Source: Aminobacter aganoensis
Lineage (GTDB): Bacteria > Pseudomonadota > Alphaproteobacteria > Rhizobiales > Rhizobiaceae
Direction of reading: 5' to 3'
Assembly: GCF_014206975.1 (NCBI RefSeq)
Contig: NZ_JACHOU010000006.1
Span: 62,001-126,000, forward strand
DNA: 64,000 nt
The position numbers and the translations under genes were made by a program. Positions 16,712-25,768 of the stretch are shown piece by piece. A model generated the notes under the pieces. That model was not told the origin of the DNA. It did no database searches and was given only the letters and a program-made list of their open reading frames with translations. The first letter of the stretch is position 1. Every line of letters begins with the position of its first letter.

Positions 16712-17463
16712 GCTACGCCCAATCGAGACAGCCTGGCCGCGCATCCGACCTCGGGCAGGACGTTTCGTCCGCCGCCCCTCCGACCGGCCAGCATGCCGTC
16801 ACCCTTGCCGACGCCGCCAGGCGCTGCCGCTGGATATCGATCGATCTCGGCGCGCGCGACTTCGCGCTCTGCCTTGCCGGCTCGTCCGCCGACAGCAACC
16901 GGCTGACGCCCGTCTTCGATTCCGAACATCCCGGCACCATATCCGCCGCCCGGTTGCTCGGCGGCGGCATCGGCGAACATCTGATGCGCCACATCAGGCA
17001 GTCGACGGCACCCTGCTGGTGGGCCGACGATGCCGGCGCCGAGGCTGCCTTTTCGCAGCTCGCCTGGACGAGCCGGATCGAGCCCCAGGCGCATGGCGGC
17101 CGTGGCATCGCCTTCCCCGTCTATACCGACGGCGGCCAGGCGGGACTGCTGGTCTTCGCCGGTCCCGATCTGGCACCCAGCCCGTATTCGCTGCACGACC
17201 TGCACGGCCGCTGCTTTGCGCTGTTCGGCGCGGTTGCCGGCCTCGCCCCCGGCCGGTCATCCGACATGCCGGCGATGTCGCGCCGCGAGATCGAGTGCCT
17301 GAAACTCACCTCGCGCGGCTACACCAGCGAAGAGATCGCCAAGCTGCTCAAGCTGTCGGTCCACACCGCCAACCAGTACCTCACCCAGACCACCCAGAAG
17401 CTCAACGCCGTCAACCGCATGCATGCGGTTGCCAAGGCCCTGCGCATGGGCCTGATCGACTAG
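16708..17463 (+). CDS. visR: LuxR-family flagellar master regulator VisR
   Basis: The 251-residue protein ends in a LuxR-type helix-turn-helix (MSRREIECLKLTSRGYTSEEIAKLLKLSVHTANQYL, about 185-225). The best start is TTG at 16708: it overlaps the visN stop as TTGA and has AGGAG about 9 nt upstream. The frame is open much further upstream, but that is inside visN. In Sinorhizobium VisN and VisR act together to activate rem and so all flagellar genes. The TTG start and overlap would keep VisR synthesis tied to VisN. Confidence 0.85.
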   Translation: MSYAQSRQPGRASDLGQDVSSAAPPTGQHAVTLADAARRCRWISIDLGARDFALCLAGSSADSNRLTPVFDSEHPGTISAARLLGGGIGEHLMRHIRQSTAPCWWADDAGAEAAFSQLAWTSRIEPQAHGGRGIAFPVYTDGGQAGLLVFAGPDLAPSPYSLHDLHGRCFALFGAVAGLAPGRSSDMPAMSRREIECLKLTSRGYTSEEIAKLLKLSVHTANQYLTQTTQKLNAVNRMHAVAKALRMGLID

Positions 17464-17503
17464 GCTTGCTTGCGCTTCCAGTCAGCCCGGTTTTGCCCGG
17501 CCC

Positions 17504-17944
17504 CTAGGCCGCCTCGGCCCGCGGTTCCGTCCGCCGGATCATCGCATGCTGGATGGCGGCAGCGAGATATTCGGTGTTCTTCTCGGGCTCCAGGTCGGGC
17601 TTTTCGAACGACACGTAGTGTACCTCGACCGAGGCGTTGGTGGCCGTCATCGACAGCTGGAAATAGACCACCGCGCCTTCCGGCCGGAGTTCGAGGTCGA
17701 GCACGATGCGTGGCGCACCGGTCCAGCTGACATGCGCCTCGCCGCCGAGCCCGAGCCGCAATGCGCCCGGCATGAAATAGAGCTCCGCTGCGGAATCGAC
17801 CAGGTCGGCCACGTTGCCGAAATGCTCCATCCGGATGAAGGCGATGTAGTCGGCAATGTCGATGAGGCGCAATTCGCGCACCACCGGCTGGATGGCGGTT
17901 GCAACAAGGACTTCGCGGGACAAAGCATGCGACTGGTTTTTCAT
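17504..17944 (-). CDS. Conserved-looking protein of unknown function coupled to flhB
   Basis: I do not recognise this 146-residue protein. It is soluble with no signal peptide, mixed alpha/beta in appearance, and acidic toward the C-terminus. Its ATG overlaps the flhB stop as ATGA, making it the last gene of the motA-fliM-fliN-fliG-flhB operon. It ends 41 bp from the convergent visR. Translational coupling to flhB suggests a role in motility, but no motif gives one. Confidence 0.7.
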   Translation of the reverse strand: MKNQSHALSREVLVATAIQPVVRELRLIDIADYIAFIRMEHFGNVADLVDSAAELYFMPGALRLGLGGEAHVSWTGAPRIVLDLELRPEGAVVYFQLSMTATNASVEVHYVSFEKPDLEPEKNTEYLAAAIQHAMIRRTEPRAEAA

Positions 17945-19020
17945 GGCTGATTGCGCTGGGCCCTGTTTCCGTAAACGATCCGCACCAACTCGGCGACGGC
18001 CTGGTAGAACTGAGGTGGAATGACACTATCCACCGAAACTTGCTTGTACATGGAGCGTGCGAGCGCCACGTCCTCGAACACCGGGATGCCGTTCTGCTCG
18101 GCGATCTCGCGGATCTTCAGCGCCACCAGGTCCTGGCCCTTGGCGAGCACCACCGGGGCCGCGTTCTCGTTGCGCACATAGCGCAGCGCGATGGCAAAGT
18201 GGGTCGGGTTGGCGATGACCAGCGTCGCCTTCGGCACCGCCGTCATCATGCGCTGGCGGGCGCGGTCGCGGGCGATCGAGCGCAGGCGCGCCTTGACGAT
18301 CGGATCGCCTTCCGACTGCTTCATCTCGTCCTTGACCTCCTGCTTGGTCATGCGCTGCTCCTGGAACCAGTGGAAGCGCGACCAGACGAAGTCGGCGACG
18401 CCGATGGCGCCCATGACGAAGACGATTGCCACCAGGATGTCGACGGCGACGCCGCGGATGACGCTGCCAAAGGCCACCGGATTGGTGATCATGCCGGCCA
18501 GAAGCACGCGTATGTCGTCCGACAGCACGAAGATCAGAACGATGATCGCGAAACCGAGCTTGGCCAGCGACTTCAGGAATTCGACGAAGCCCTGCACGCC
18601 GAACATGCGCTTCCAGCCCTGGGTCAGCGAGATGCGCGACGCCTGCGGCCGGACCCGTTCGCCGATGAACTGCGGCACGTTCTGCACCAGCGATGCCCCG
18701 ACACCAGCCACCACCAGCATCAGGAACAGGCTGGCGATTGCCCGGCCGATCTCGACCGTCACCGCCTGGTACAGCTCGACGACATCGCGCTCGGTGCCGA
18801 GCGGCCAGGCTTCGGGCTTTTCCAGGAAGTTCGACAAAAAGACGCCGAGCTCGGCCACCGAATTGCTGGCGAAGAACACGGTGTAGACGAGGATCGCCAG
18901 GAACGAGGTGAAGATCGCCACTTCCTTGGAGACGGGCAGCTTGCCCTTCTCCATCGTGTCGCGGATCTTCTTCTCCGTCGGTTCTTCTGTTTTGGAGTCC
19001 TTGTCCTCTCCGTCCGCCAT
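17941..19020 (-). CDS. flhB: Flagellar type III export switch protein FlhB
   Basis: The 359-residue protein has a charged N-terminus, four transmembrane segments and the cytoplasmic autocleavage motif N-P-T-H at about 271-274. FlhB switches export from rod/hook to filament substrates through this cleavage. It lies 23 nt after fliG on the minus strand and overlaps the next small gene by ATGA. Length and topology are standard. Confidence 0.96.
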   Translation of the reverse strand: MADGEDKDSKTEEPTEKKIRDTMEKGKLPVSKEVAIFTSFLAILVYTVFFASNSVAELGVFLSNFLEKPEAWPLGTERDVVELYQAVTVEIGRAIASLFLMLVVAGVGASLVQNVPQFIGERVRPQASRISLTQGWKRMFGVQGFVEFLKSLAKLGFAIIVLIFVLSDDIRVLLAGMITNPVAFGSVIRGVAVDILVAIVFVMGAIGVADFVWSRFHWFQEQRMTKQEVKDEMKQSEGDPIVKARLRSIARDRARQRMMTAVPKATLVIANPTHFAIALRYVRNENAAPVVLAKGQDLVALKIREIAEQNGIPVFEDVALARSMYKQVSVDSVIPPQFYQAVAELVRIVYGNRAQRNQP

Positions 19021-19043
19021 CGCTCAGGAACCCTGGCGCGGTA

Positions 19044-20054
19044 TCAGGCGGCGTTCTGCGCCGACGGCAATTCGAGGAGACCCTCGTTCGCCATGCGCAA
19101 AGCGGTGGAGGCAATGGTCTTGCGGGCGCGCAGGATCTCCGCCGGCTGGACGCCTTCCGAGCCCTGGCTGAGTTCGGATTCGATCATGCGCCGCGTGCGT
19201 GCGCCGATCGACGACAGCACCGCTTCGGCAAGCGGCAGCGCCGTGCCGCGCAAGGCAAGGGTGATCAGTTCGCTCGACAGCCCGTCAAACAGCGCCACGC
19301 GCGCCTTCTGCGACATGACGGGCACGTCGTCGAAGGAGAACAGCCGGGCGCGGATGGCGTCGAGATCGGCCATGCCGACCTCGCGCAGGTCGTTCATGAC
19401 TTCCTCGAGCTGCGACTTGTCGAGTTCGTTGAGCACGCTGGCGACGCGCGTCTGTCCGACGGACGTATCCTTCTGGGCGCTTTCGGCCAGCACGCGGGTG
19501 CGGATCTGGTCCTCCACCAGCTTGGTCGCGGCCTGGGGCACGCTCGCCAGTTCCATCATCCGCTTGATGATCTCGCTGCGCTGCGGCTTGTCCAGCGTCA
19601 GCACCACGCTTGCGGCATAGGTCGGCGCGAGATTGGACAGGATCATCGCCGCGGTCTGCGGATGTTCGTTGGAGAGGAAGGTGCCGATCTGCGCCGGCTC
19701 CAGCTTTTCGAGCTGCGGCCAGACCGGGGGCGTCGTGTCCTTCTTGGCCGCGGGCTCGTCCTTGCCCATCAGCGCGTTCATTTCTTCCGGCGACAGCGAC
19801 TCGTTGAGGATCGTGTCCATCTTGTCGGCCGAATCGAGCAGGCCGGCACCTTCGGTGAACTCGGCCTCGAATTCGGCGACGATCCGTTCGAGATCGGCCT
19901 GCGGAATGGTGCGCAGCAGCCGCGCGCCCTCGATCAGCGCCTTGAGTTCGTCCTGCTTGAAGAACTTCAGCAACCGGCTCGCCGACGGCTTGCCCATCGC
20001 CACCAGAATGGCCGCCGCCTTCTGCGGCCGCGTCAGCGTCGCCAGCAATGTCAT
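19044..20054 (-). CDS. fliG: Flagellar motor switch protein FliG
   Basis: The 336-residue C-ring protein shows the three FliG regions: an N-terminal domain that binds FliF (TRPQKAAAILVAMGKPSASRLLKFF), the middle EHPQTAAMIL segment near residue 135 and a C-terminal domain with charged residues near 270-300 that meets the stator. It is in the motA-fliM-fliN-fliG-flhB order, 43 nt after fliN. Confidence 0.96.
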   Translation of the reverse strand: MTLLATLTRPQKAAAILVAMGKPSASRLLKFFKQDELKALIEGARLLRTIPQADLERIVAEFEAEFTEGAGLLDSADKMDTILNESLSPEEMNALMGKDEPAAKKDTTPPVWPQLEKLEPAQIGTFLSNEHPQTAAMILSNLAPTYAASVVLTLDKPQRSEIIKRMMELASVPQAATKLVEDQIRTRVLAESAQKDTSVGQTRVASVLNELDKSQLEEVMNDLREVGMADLDAIRARLFSFDDVPVMSQKARVALFDGLSSELITLALRGTALPLAEAVLSSIGARTRRMIESELSQGSEGVQPAEILRARKTIASTALRMANEGLLELPSAQNAA

Positions 20055-20097
20055 GCGGAGGCCTTTCTTGAAGCAGGGGAAAGCACAGGCTGGCTCC

Positions 20098-20496
20098 TCA
20101 GGCGCTCTTGGTTGCCGCGACGATCTCGGTCAGCCGGATGCCGAAGCGCGACGGATCGCTTTCGAGCACGGTGATCTCGCCGCGCGCGATGCGGCGGCCG
20201 TTGACCACGACATCGACCGGTTCGCCGATGCGGCGGTCGAGCGCAACCGTCGAGCCCTTCTGCAGCGTCATCAGGTCGGACACCGGCATCTCGGTGCTGC
20301 CGAGCACGATCTGCACCTCGACCGGAATGTCGAAGATCACGCTGTTGCCGGCGGCAGCGGCGGGAGCGGCAGCGCTCGGGCGCTTCTCTTCCTCGCTCAG
20401 CACGCCGCGCAGTTCCTCGATGGCGCGGTTCAGCTGGTCGTCCTCGACTTCGACTTCGGGCTTTTCGACCTCGGGCTTGGGCTGCGCCTTGCTCAT
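20098..20496 (-). CDS. fliN: Flagellar motor switch protein FliN
   Basis: The 132-residue protein has an acidic N-terminal region followed by the SpoA domain (about 55-127: IPVEVQIVLGSTEMPVSDLMTLQKGSTVALDR), the fold shared by FliN and the FliM C-terminus. It forms the bottom of the C-ring with FliM. Gap to fliM is 57 nt and to fliG 43 nt. Confidence 0.95.
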   Translation of the reverse strand: MSKAQPKPEVEKPEVEVEDDQLNRAIEELRGVLSEEEKRPSAAAPAAAAGNSVIFDIPVEVQIVLGSTEMPVSDLMTLQKGSTVALDRRIGEPVDVVVNGRRIARGEITVLESDPSRFGIRLTEIVAATKSA

Positions 20497-20553
20497 CGGT
20501 GTTCTCCAGTTCTGTCGTTCACGGTGCCGGGCGCTGGGTGGCAGCGCATCGGC

Positions 20554-21483
20554 TCAACCCGCCACGATCCCTTCAATTGTTTCTTCGGTTGCGTCGAACG
20601 GACGCCTGATGCGGACGGTGTAGTTCTGGCCGAGCTTGCCGAATTCGCAGGCAAACAATGTCTTTCCGCGCGCCGAGATCACGGCATTGGACTGGGTGTT
20701 TTCGGCGAGTTCGATGACCTGCCCCAGCTCGAGCACGGAGAGGTCGCCGAGGGTCATGCGTCCGAGCGGCATCGACGCCTCGAGCCGGACGGTCGAGCGC
20801 ATCAGCTCGTCGGAGAAGCGCGAGCTCCATTCGGTCGCCGGCGCAGCCTCCGCTTCGCTCTTGTCGCGGCGATCCTCGACCAGTACGCGTTGCGGCAGCG
20901 TCAGGGTCAGCGTCCCGCGCGACACCGCCGTCGAGACCGACAGCACGACGCGCGCCGAGGGTCCGTCGCGAAACACGTGCTTCTTCATCACCGTGCTGGT
21001 CATCGCATCCGGCACCGGCAGCTTGACGCCAAGGCCGCCATTGGCGCCCTGCGCGTTCATCGCGCGCGCCACGTCCTGGATCAGCAGCGACACGACGCCG
21101 AGTTCGATCGACGAAAGCTCGCGCTCGATGGCCGCGACCTCGCGGTCCGGATCGCCGCCGAACATGACGTTGACGAGGATCGCGATCGCCTGCGGATCGA
21201 ACGTCATCACCAGGCCGTCGGGCGAGGTCCGGGTCGCCGCCACGCACATGGCCTGGTTGTTCTTGCCGGCCTTGGCGTCGGCCATGCGGCCGAGCTTGAC
21301 CTCCGCGACTTCGACGAAGATCGGCGAAGGCAGCACTTCGTTGACGGCAGCGGCGATCGCGGTCGCCGAACGTTCCGCCAGGCGGCGGGCGGCGGCATGC
21401 ACCTTGGCCGGCTCGCCGGTGTCGCCCAGCAGGCGCTCGATGACGAGGTCGCGCGGTTCCGCCGGGCTTGCGGTGGTATTCAT
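20554..21483 (-). CDS. fliM: Flagellar motor switch protein FliM
   Basis: The 309-residue protein occupies the FliM position between motA and fliN and has a C-terminal SpoA-like segment (MPLGRMTLGDLSVLELGQVIEL, about 230-300). The N-terminus lacks the strict enteric CheY-binding LSQxEIDxL motif, as is common in divergent rhizobial FliM. It begins 4 nt after the motA stop. Confidence 0.93.
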   Translation of the reverse strand: MNTTASPAEPRDLVIERLLGDTGEPAKVHAAARRLAERSATAIAAAVNEVLPSPIFVEVAEVKLGRMADAKAGKNNQAMCVAATRTSPDGLVMTFDPQAIAILVNVMFGGDPDREVAAIERELSSIELGVVSLLIQDVARAMNAQGANGGLGVKLPVPDAMTSTVMKKHVFRDGPSARVVLSVSTAVSRGTLTLTLPQRVLVEDRRDKSEAEAAPATEWSSRFSDELMRSTVRLEASMPLGRMTLGDLSVLELGQVIELAENTQSNAVISARGKTLFACEFGKLGQNYTVRIRRPFDATEETIEGIVAG

Positions 21484-21487
21484 CGTC

Positions 21488-22381
21488 TCAGGCGGCCTTC
21501 TTTTCGAGGTTGCCCGTGTTCAGCGTGCTCTGCTCCACCGCGTCGATCGACGGGCGGTCGTAGGACGAGATCGTCTTGCGGCCGAACTCGATGGCCACCT
21601 GCGGCAGCGAGCCGTTCATGTAGGCCAGCAGCGTCTGCTTCACCACGACATAGAGGCGGTTCTTCTTCTCGCGCACCGTCTTGATCTTGGTGGCGATGGG
21701 ACCGACCACCGCGTAGGACAGGAAGATGCCGAGGAAGGTGCCGACCAGGGCCGCGCCGATCAGGCCGCCGAGGATTTCCGGCGACTGGTCGAGCGCACCC
21801 ATGGCCTTGACCACGCCCAGCACCGCCGCAACGATGCCCAGCGCCGGCAGGCCGTCGCCGACGGCCACCAGCGCGTGGTAGGACTTGAGCTTGTCCGAGC
21901 GGATGGTCTGGATTTCTTCGTCCATCAGCGCCTCGATTTCATGCGAGCGCGCATTGCCGATGATGATGATGCGGCAGTAGTCGCAGATGAAATGCGTCAG
22001 GTCGTAGTTCTTCAGCACCGACGGAAACGCCTGGAAGATCGCCGACTCGTCGGGATTGTCGATATGCGCCTCGACCTCGGAGCGCGTCTTGGTGCGCAGC
22101 TCGCGCATCAGCGAGTGCAGTACGCCCAGCGTCTCGAGATAGTCCTGCTCTTTCGGCACCGCCTGCTTGAGCGCCTCGACCATCGCCTTGCCGGTGTCCT
22201 TGACGGTCGCCATCGGGTTGGCGACCAGGAACGTGCCGAGCGCGGCACCGCCGATGATGACGAGTTCCCACGGCTGCATCAGGACGTTGAGGTGGCCGCC
22301 CATCGCCATGAAGCCGCCAAGCACGCAGCCCAGCGTCACGACGAGTCCGATCAGAATGCCCACAAGCCGGTCCTTCCGCAT
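21488..22381 (-). CDS. motA: Flagellar motor stator protein MotA
   Basis: The 297-residue membrane protein has four hydrophobic segments (about 5-25, 32-50, 165-185, 200-222) and the conserved cytoplasmic loop between the second and third. It forms the proton channel with MotB, which is encoded about 20 kb away at 42764. It is first in the minus-strand C-ring operon, and a diverged copy of the flagellar promoter element lies 21 nt upstream of its start. Confidence 0.95.
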   Translation of the reverse strand: MRKDRLVGILIGLVVTLGCVLGGFMAMGGHLNVLMQPWELVIIGGAALGTFLVANPMATVKDTGKAMVEALKQAVPKEQDYLETLGVLHSLMRELRTKTRSEVEAHIDNPDESAIFQAFPSVLKNYDLTHFICDYCRIIIIGNARSHEIEALMDEEIQTIRSDKLKSYHALVAVGDGLPALGIVAAVLGVVKAMGALDQSPEILGGLIGAALVGTFLGIFLSYAVVGPIATKIKTVREKKNRLYVVVKQTLLAYMNGSLPQVAIEFGRKTISSYDRPSIDAVEQSTLNTGNLEKKAA

Positions 22382-22402
22382 TCAAAGCACTATCAGGCAC
22401 AG

Positions 22403-22426
22403 ATAGCGGCCGTGCCTTGTGTGAGG
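22403..22426 (-). promoter_or_regulatory. Candidate flagellar promoter element upstream of motA (diverged copy)
   Basis: On the minus strand it reads CCTCACACAAG-N10-TAT, two internal changes and one end change from the consensus CCTCGCGCAAG-N10-TAG seen before five other flagellar units. It ends 21 nt before the motA start. Confidence 0.5.
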
Positions 22427-22455
22427 CTTGAAAGACGATGCAGAAAACGATTCAG

Positions 22456-22479
22456 CCTCGCGCAAGCATTTGGGCGTAG
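22456..22479 (+). promoter_or_regulatory. Candidate flagellar promoter element upstream of the DUF1217-flgF-fliI operon
   Basis: CCTCGCGCAAG-N10-TAG with the last base 36 nt before the GTG start of the DUF1217 gene. The identical 11-mer and spacing occur at flgE and flhA, and the 36-nt distance recurs at flgE and fliF. Confidence 0.65.
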
Positions 22480-22515
22480 CCTTCCCAGTCTATCCTGCGG
22501 CGGAAGGGCGTTGTC

Positions 22516-23637
22516 GTGCTCAATACCTATACAAGCTACCAGCTGATTGCGAGGGACATCGGCAAGGCGCTCGAGCGCGTCGAGAAGCAGCCCATCATCG
22601 AGCGCGAGACCGAATATTACCTCAAGAACATCACCAAGGTGAAAACCATTGATGAGTTCGTCAAGAACGACCGCCTGTTCAAATATGCCATGAAGGCCCA
22701 CGGCCTGCAGGACATGGCCTATGCCAAGGCGTTCATGGTCAAGGCGCTCAAGGAAGGCGTCGCCGACAAGGACAGCTTCGCCAACAAGCTGACCGACAAG
22801 CGCTACGCCGAATTCGTCAAGAGCTTCAATTTCGCCGAGCTGGGCGAGCGCACCACCGTCTTCAACAAGGCCCAGCAGGGCGCCGTCGACAAATACCTGC
22901 TGCGGGTCGGGATGGACGGCGGCAACACCCAGTCGGAAGCCGTCCAGAAGGAAGTGAAGTATTACCTCGACAACATCGTCAAGGTGACGTCGGCCAAGGA
23001 CCTGATGGCCGACGCCAGGCTCTACGCATTCGCGATGAAATCCTTCGGCATCGAAGCCTCCATCCCCAACAAGGAGATGATGGAGAAGGTCCTTGCCGGC
23101 GGCGTCCGCGATCCGAAAAGCTTCGCCAACGAGATGGCGGACAAGCGCTACGCCGCTTTCGCCACCGCCTTCAACTTCGAGGCCTATGGCGCCGACGCCA
23201 CCACCATCAACCCGTCCCAGCAACCGTCCACCGACAAGTTCCTGCGCCAGACGCTGGAAGAAGACGCCGGCAAGGACAATGAAGGCGTCCGGCTGGCGCT
23301 CTATTTCGAGCGTAAGGCATCCTCCATCGGCAGCTTCTACGACGTGCTCGCCGACCCCGCGCTGGCCAAGGTCGTGCGCACCGCGCTCGGCCTGCCTGAA
23401 GCCTTTGCGTCGGCCGACATCGACCGCCAGGTCAAGCTGTTCGAGGAGAAGCTGAAGATCTCGGATTTCTCCAACCCCAAGAAGCTCGGCGATTTCCTCA
23501 AGCGCTTCACCAGCCTCTGGGAGATCAACAACCCGTCGTCGCCGGTGCAGGCTTCGGTCGGCATCCTGTTCGGCATGCCGCCAGCCTATGGCGTGTCGAC
23601 CGACCTGATGTTCGCCATGCAGAAGCTGAGGTTCTGA
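22516..23637 (+). CDS. DUF1217-family protein, flagellar-linked, three internal repeats
   Basis: The 373-residue protein is a member of the alphaproteobacterial DUF1217 family found beside flgF. Two repeats are plain: YYLKNITKVKTIDEFVKNDR...FNFAELG (about 35-115) and YYLDNIVKVTSAKDLMADAR...FNFEAYG (about 155-235). A weaker third starts near 265 (LYFERKASSIGSFYDVLADP). It is helical, with no signal peptide or membrane segment. Start is GTG with GGAAGG 8 nt upstream. It ends 7 nt before flgF in the same operon; the function is unknown. Confidence 0.88.
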   Translation: MLNTYTSYQLIARDIGKALERVEKQPIIERETEYYLKNITKVKTIDEFVKNDRLFKYAMKAHGLQDMAYAKAFMVKALKEGVADKDSFANKLTDKRYAEFVKSFNFAELGERTTVFNKAQQGAVDKYLLRVGMDGGNTQSEAVQKEVKYYLDNIVKVTSAKDLMADARLYAFAMKSFGIEASIPNKEMMEKVLAGGVRDPKSFANEMADKRYAAFATAFNFEAYGADATTINPSQQPSTDKFLRQTLEEDAGKDNEGVRLALYFERKASSIGSFYDVLADPALAKVVRTALGLPEAFASADIDRQVKLFEEKLKISDFSNPKKLGDFLKRFTSLWEINNPSSPVQASVGILFGMPPAYGVSTDLMFAMQKLRF

Positions 23638-23644
23638 GGTCACC

Positions 23645-24367
23645 ATGCAGAACAGTCTCTACGTCGCCCTCTCCGCCCAGGTCGCGCAGGAAAAGCGCCT
23701 CAACACCATCGCCGACAACGTCGCCAATGCCTCGACCGTCGGCTTTCGCGCCACCGGCGTGAAGTTCGAGGACGTCGTCTCCGGCCTCGGCTCCAAATCG
23801 GTGTCCTTTGCCTCGGCGGGCGACACCTACCTTTCGACCCAGCATGGCGGCATGCGCGAGACCGGCAACCCGTTCGATTTTGCCATTCGCGGCGACGCCT
23901 GGTTCGGCATCGACACGCCGGCCGGCACCGTCATGACCCGCGACGGCCGCTTCACCATGACCCAGGACGGCCAGTTGGTCACCGTCGAGGGTTACCCGGT
24001 ACTCGATGCCGGCGGCGCACCGATGCAGCTCGATCCGCGTGCCGGCCCGCCCACGGCCGGCGCCGACGGCTCGCTGCGCCAGGACGGCCGCCTGATCGGC
24101 GCCATCGGCCTGTTCGAATTCAACCCCGGCGCCAATTTCGTCCGCTACGGCAATTCCGGCGTCGTGCCGCCATCGACACCCGAGCCGGTGGTCGACCGCA
24201 TGGAAGCCGGCATGGTCCAGGGGTTCGTCGAGGAGTCCAACGTCAATCCGATCAAGGAGATGACCAAGCTCATCATGGTGCAGCGCGCCTTCGAAAACAC
24301 CGCCGCCCTGATCCGCCAGACCGACGCCTCGTTCTCCGACGCCATCAAGACGCTCGGTTCGAAATAA
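23645..24367 (+). CDS. flgF: Flagellar basal-body rod protein FlgF
   Basis: The 240-residue rod protein begins MQNSLYVALSAQVAQEKRLNTIADNVANASTVGFRA, the N-terminal rod motif, and ends in the matching helix (EESNVNPIKEMTKLIMVQRAFENTAALI). It makes part of the proximal rod. It is followed without a gap by fliI. Confidence 0.95.
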   Translation: MQNSLYVALSAQVAQEKRLNTIADNVANASTVGFRATGVKFEDVVSGLGSKSVSFASAGDTYLSTQHGGMRETGNPFDFAIRGDAWFGIDTPAGTVMTRDGRFTMTQDGQLVTVEGYPVLDAGGAPMQLDPRAGPPTAGADGSLRQDGRLIGAIGLFEFNPGANFVRYGNSGVVPPSTPEPVVDRMEAGMVQGFVEESNVNPIKEMTKLIMVQRAFENTAALIRQTDASFSDAIKTLGSK

Positions 24368-25768
24368 GTGAGCACGTCCCTGACCGCCATACGCACCGAG
24401 CCCGCGCTCGTGCACGACAACCGTCTGGAAGCGCTGGAGCGCATCAAGCACCGCTTCGCCGACGACCGCCTGCTGGTCAGGCGCGGCGGCAAAGTGACGG
24501 AAATCGCACCCACCCACTACAAGGTCGGCGGCCTGTCCTCCAGCGCGCGCCTCGGCGACATCGTCGAGCATCGCGGCAAGGACCGCAACCGCCGCGGCGA
24601 GATCGTCCAGATCGGCCGCGACGAGGTGCTAGTCGCGCCCTATGAAAGCAGCGGCGAGGTCGGCGTCGGCGACGCCGTCTTCACCCGCGGGCCGATCGCC
24701 ATCACCCCGCATGGCAGCTGGCGCGGCCGCGCCATCGACGCGCTCGGCCGCCCCATCGACAGCGGCGCGCCGCTGGTCCGCAGCGCCAGGCAGGGCACCG
24801 TCGAAGCCCTGCCGCCGGCAGCCCTCGCCCGCCAGCGCGTCGACACTGGCTTCATGACCGGCGTCCGCGTCATCGACATCTTCACCCCGCTCTGCTTCGG
24901 CCAGCGCATGGGCATCTTCGCCGGCTCCGGCGTCGGCAAGTCGACGCTGCTTGCCATGCTCGCCGGTGCCGACGCCTTCGACACCGTCGTCGTCGCGCTG
25001 ATCGGCGAGCGCGGCCGCGAGGTGCGTGAATTCCTCGAAGACACCATCGGCGTCGCCTCGATGGCCAAGACCGTCGCCGTCGTCGCCACCAGCGACGAGA
25101 GCGCGATGATGCGCCGCCGCGCCCCCGACACCGCCATGCGCGTCGCCGAGCATTTCCGCGACCAGGGCGACCGCGTGCTGTTGGTGCTCGATTCGATCAC
25201 CCGTTTCGCCCATGCCCTGCGCGAGGTGGCGATCGGCGCCGGCGAGCCGCCGGTCGCGCGCGGCTACCCGGCTTCCGTCTTCACCGACCTGCCCAAGCTG
25301 CTCGAACGCGCCGGTCCCGGCATGGAAGGCAAGGGCTCGATCACGGCGATCATCTCCGTCCTCGTCGACGGCGACGACCACAACGATCCGGTCGCCGATT
25401 CCGTCCGCGGCATCCTCGACGGCCACATCGTGCTCGACCGCTCGATCGCCGAGCAGGGCCGCTATCCCCCGGTCAACCCGCTGTCGTCCATCTCGCGCCT
25501 CGCCGGCAAGGCCTGGACGCCGGAGCAGCGCCAGCTCGTCGGCAAGCTCAAGGCCATGATCTCGCGCTTCGAGGACACGCGCGACATTCGCCTGCTCGGC
25601 GCCTATCAGGCCGGTGCCGACCCCGAACTCGACCTGGCCGTGCGCCAGGTTCCGGTGATCTACGAAGCGCTGGCGCAATCGCCTGCCGACGGGCCTTCGC
25701 CTGACCCGTTCTCCGACCTCGCCAGCTATCTGAGAGCCAAGGAAAGACCCCATGTTCAGGCGGAATGA
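24368..25768 (+). CDS. fliI: Flagellar export ATPase FliI
   Basis: The 466-residue F1-beta-like ATPase has a P-loop (GSGVGKST, about residue 184), a Walker B region (VLLVLDSITRFAHAL) and the conserved GYPASVFTDLPKLLERAG segment. It energises substrate delivery to the FlhA/FlhB gate. Its GTG start directly follows the flgF stop (TAA-GTG). The last 17 nt overlap the next gene in another frame. Confidence 0.96.
   Translation: MSTSLTAIRTEPALVHDNRLEALERIKHRFADDRLLVRRGGKVTEIAPTHYKVGGLSSSARLGDIVEHRGKDRNRRGEIVQIGRDEVLVAPYESSGEVGVGDAVFTRGPIAITPHGSWRGRAIDALGRPIDSGAPLVRSARQGTVEALPPAALARQRVDTGFMTGVRVIDIFTPLCFGQRMGIFAGSGVGKSTLLAMLAGADAFDTVVVALIGERGREVREFLEDTIGVASMAKTVAVVATSDESAMMRRRAPDTAMRVAEHFRDQGDRVLLVLDSITRFAHALREVAIGAGEPPVARGYPASVFTDLPKLLERAGPGMEGKGSITAIISVLVDGDDHNDPVADSVRGILDGHIVLDRSIAEQGRYPPVNPLSSISRLAGKAWTPEQRQLVGKLKAMISRFEDTRDIRLLGAYQAGADPELDLAVRQVPVIYEALAQSPADGPSPDPFSDLASYLRAKERPHVQAE

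Noticed and set aside
19633-22546. Overlapping long plus-strand frames opposite fliG-fliN-fliM-motA
   Set aside because: They are antisense shadows of well-identified C-ring and stator genes with low-complexity translations.
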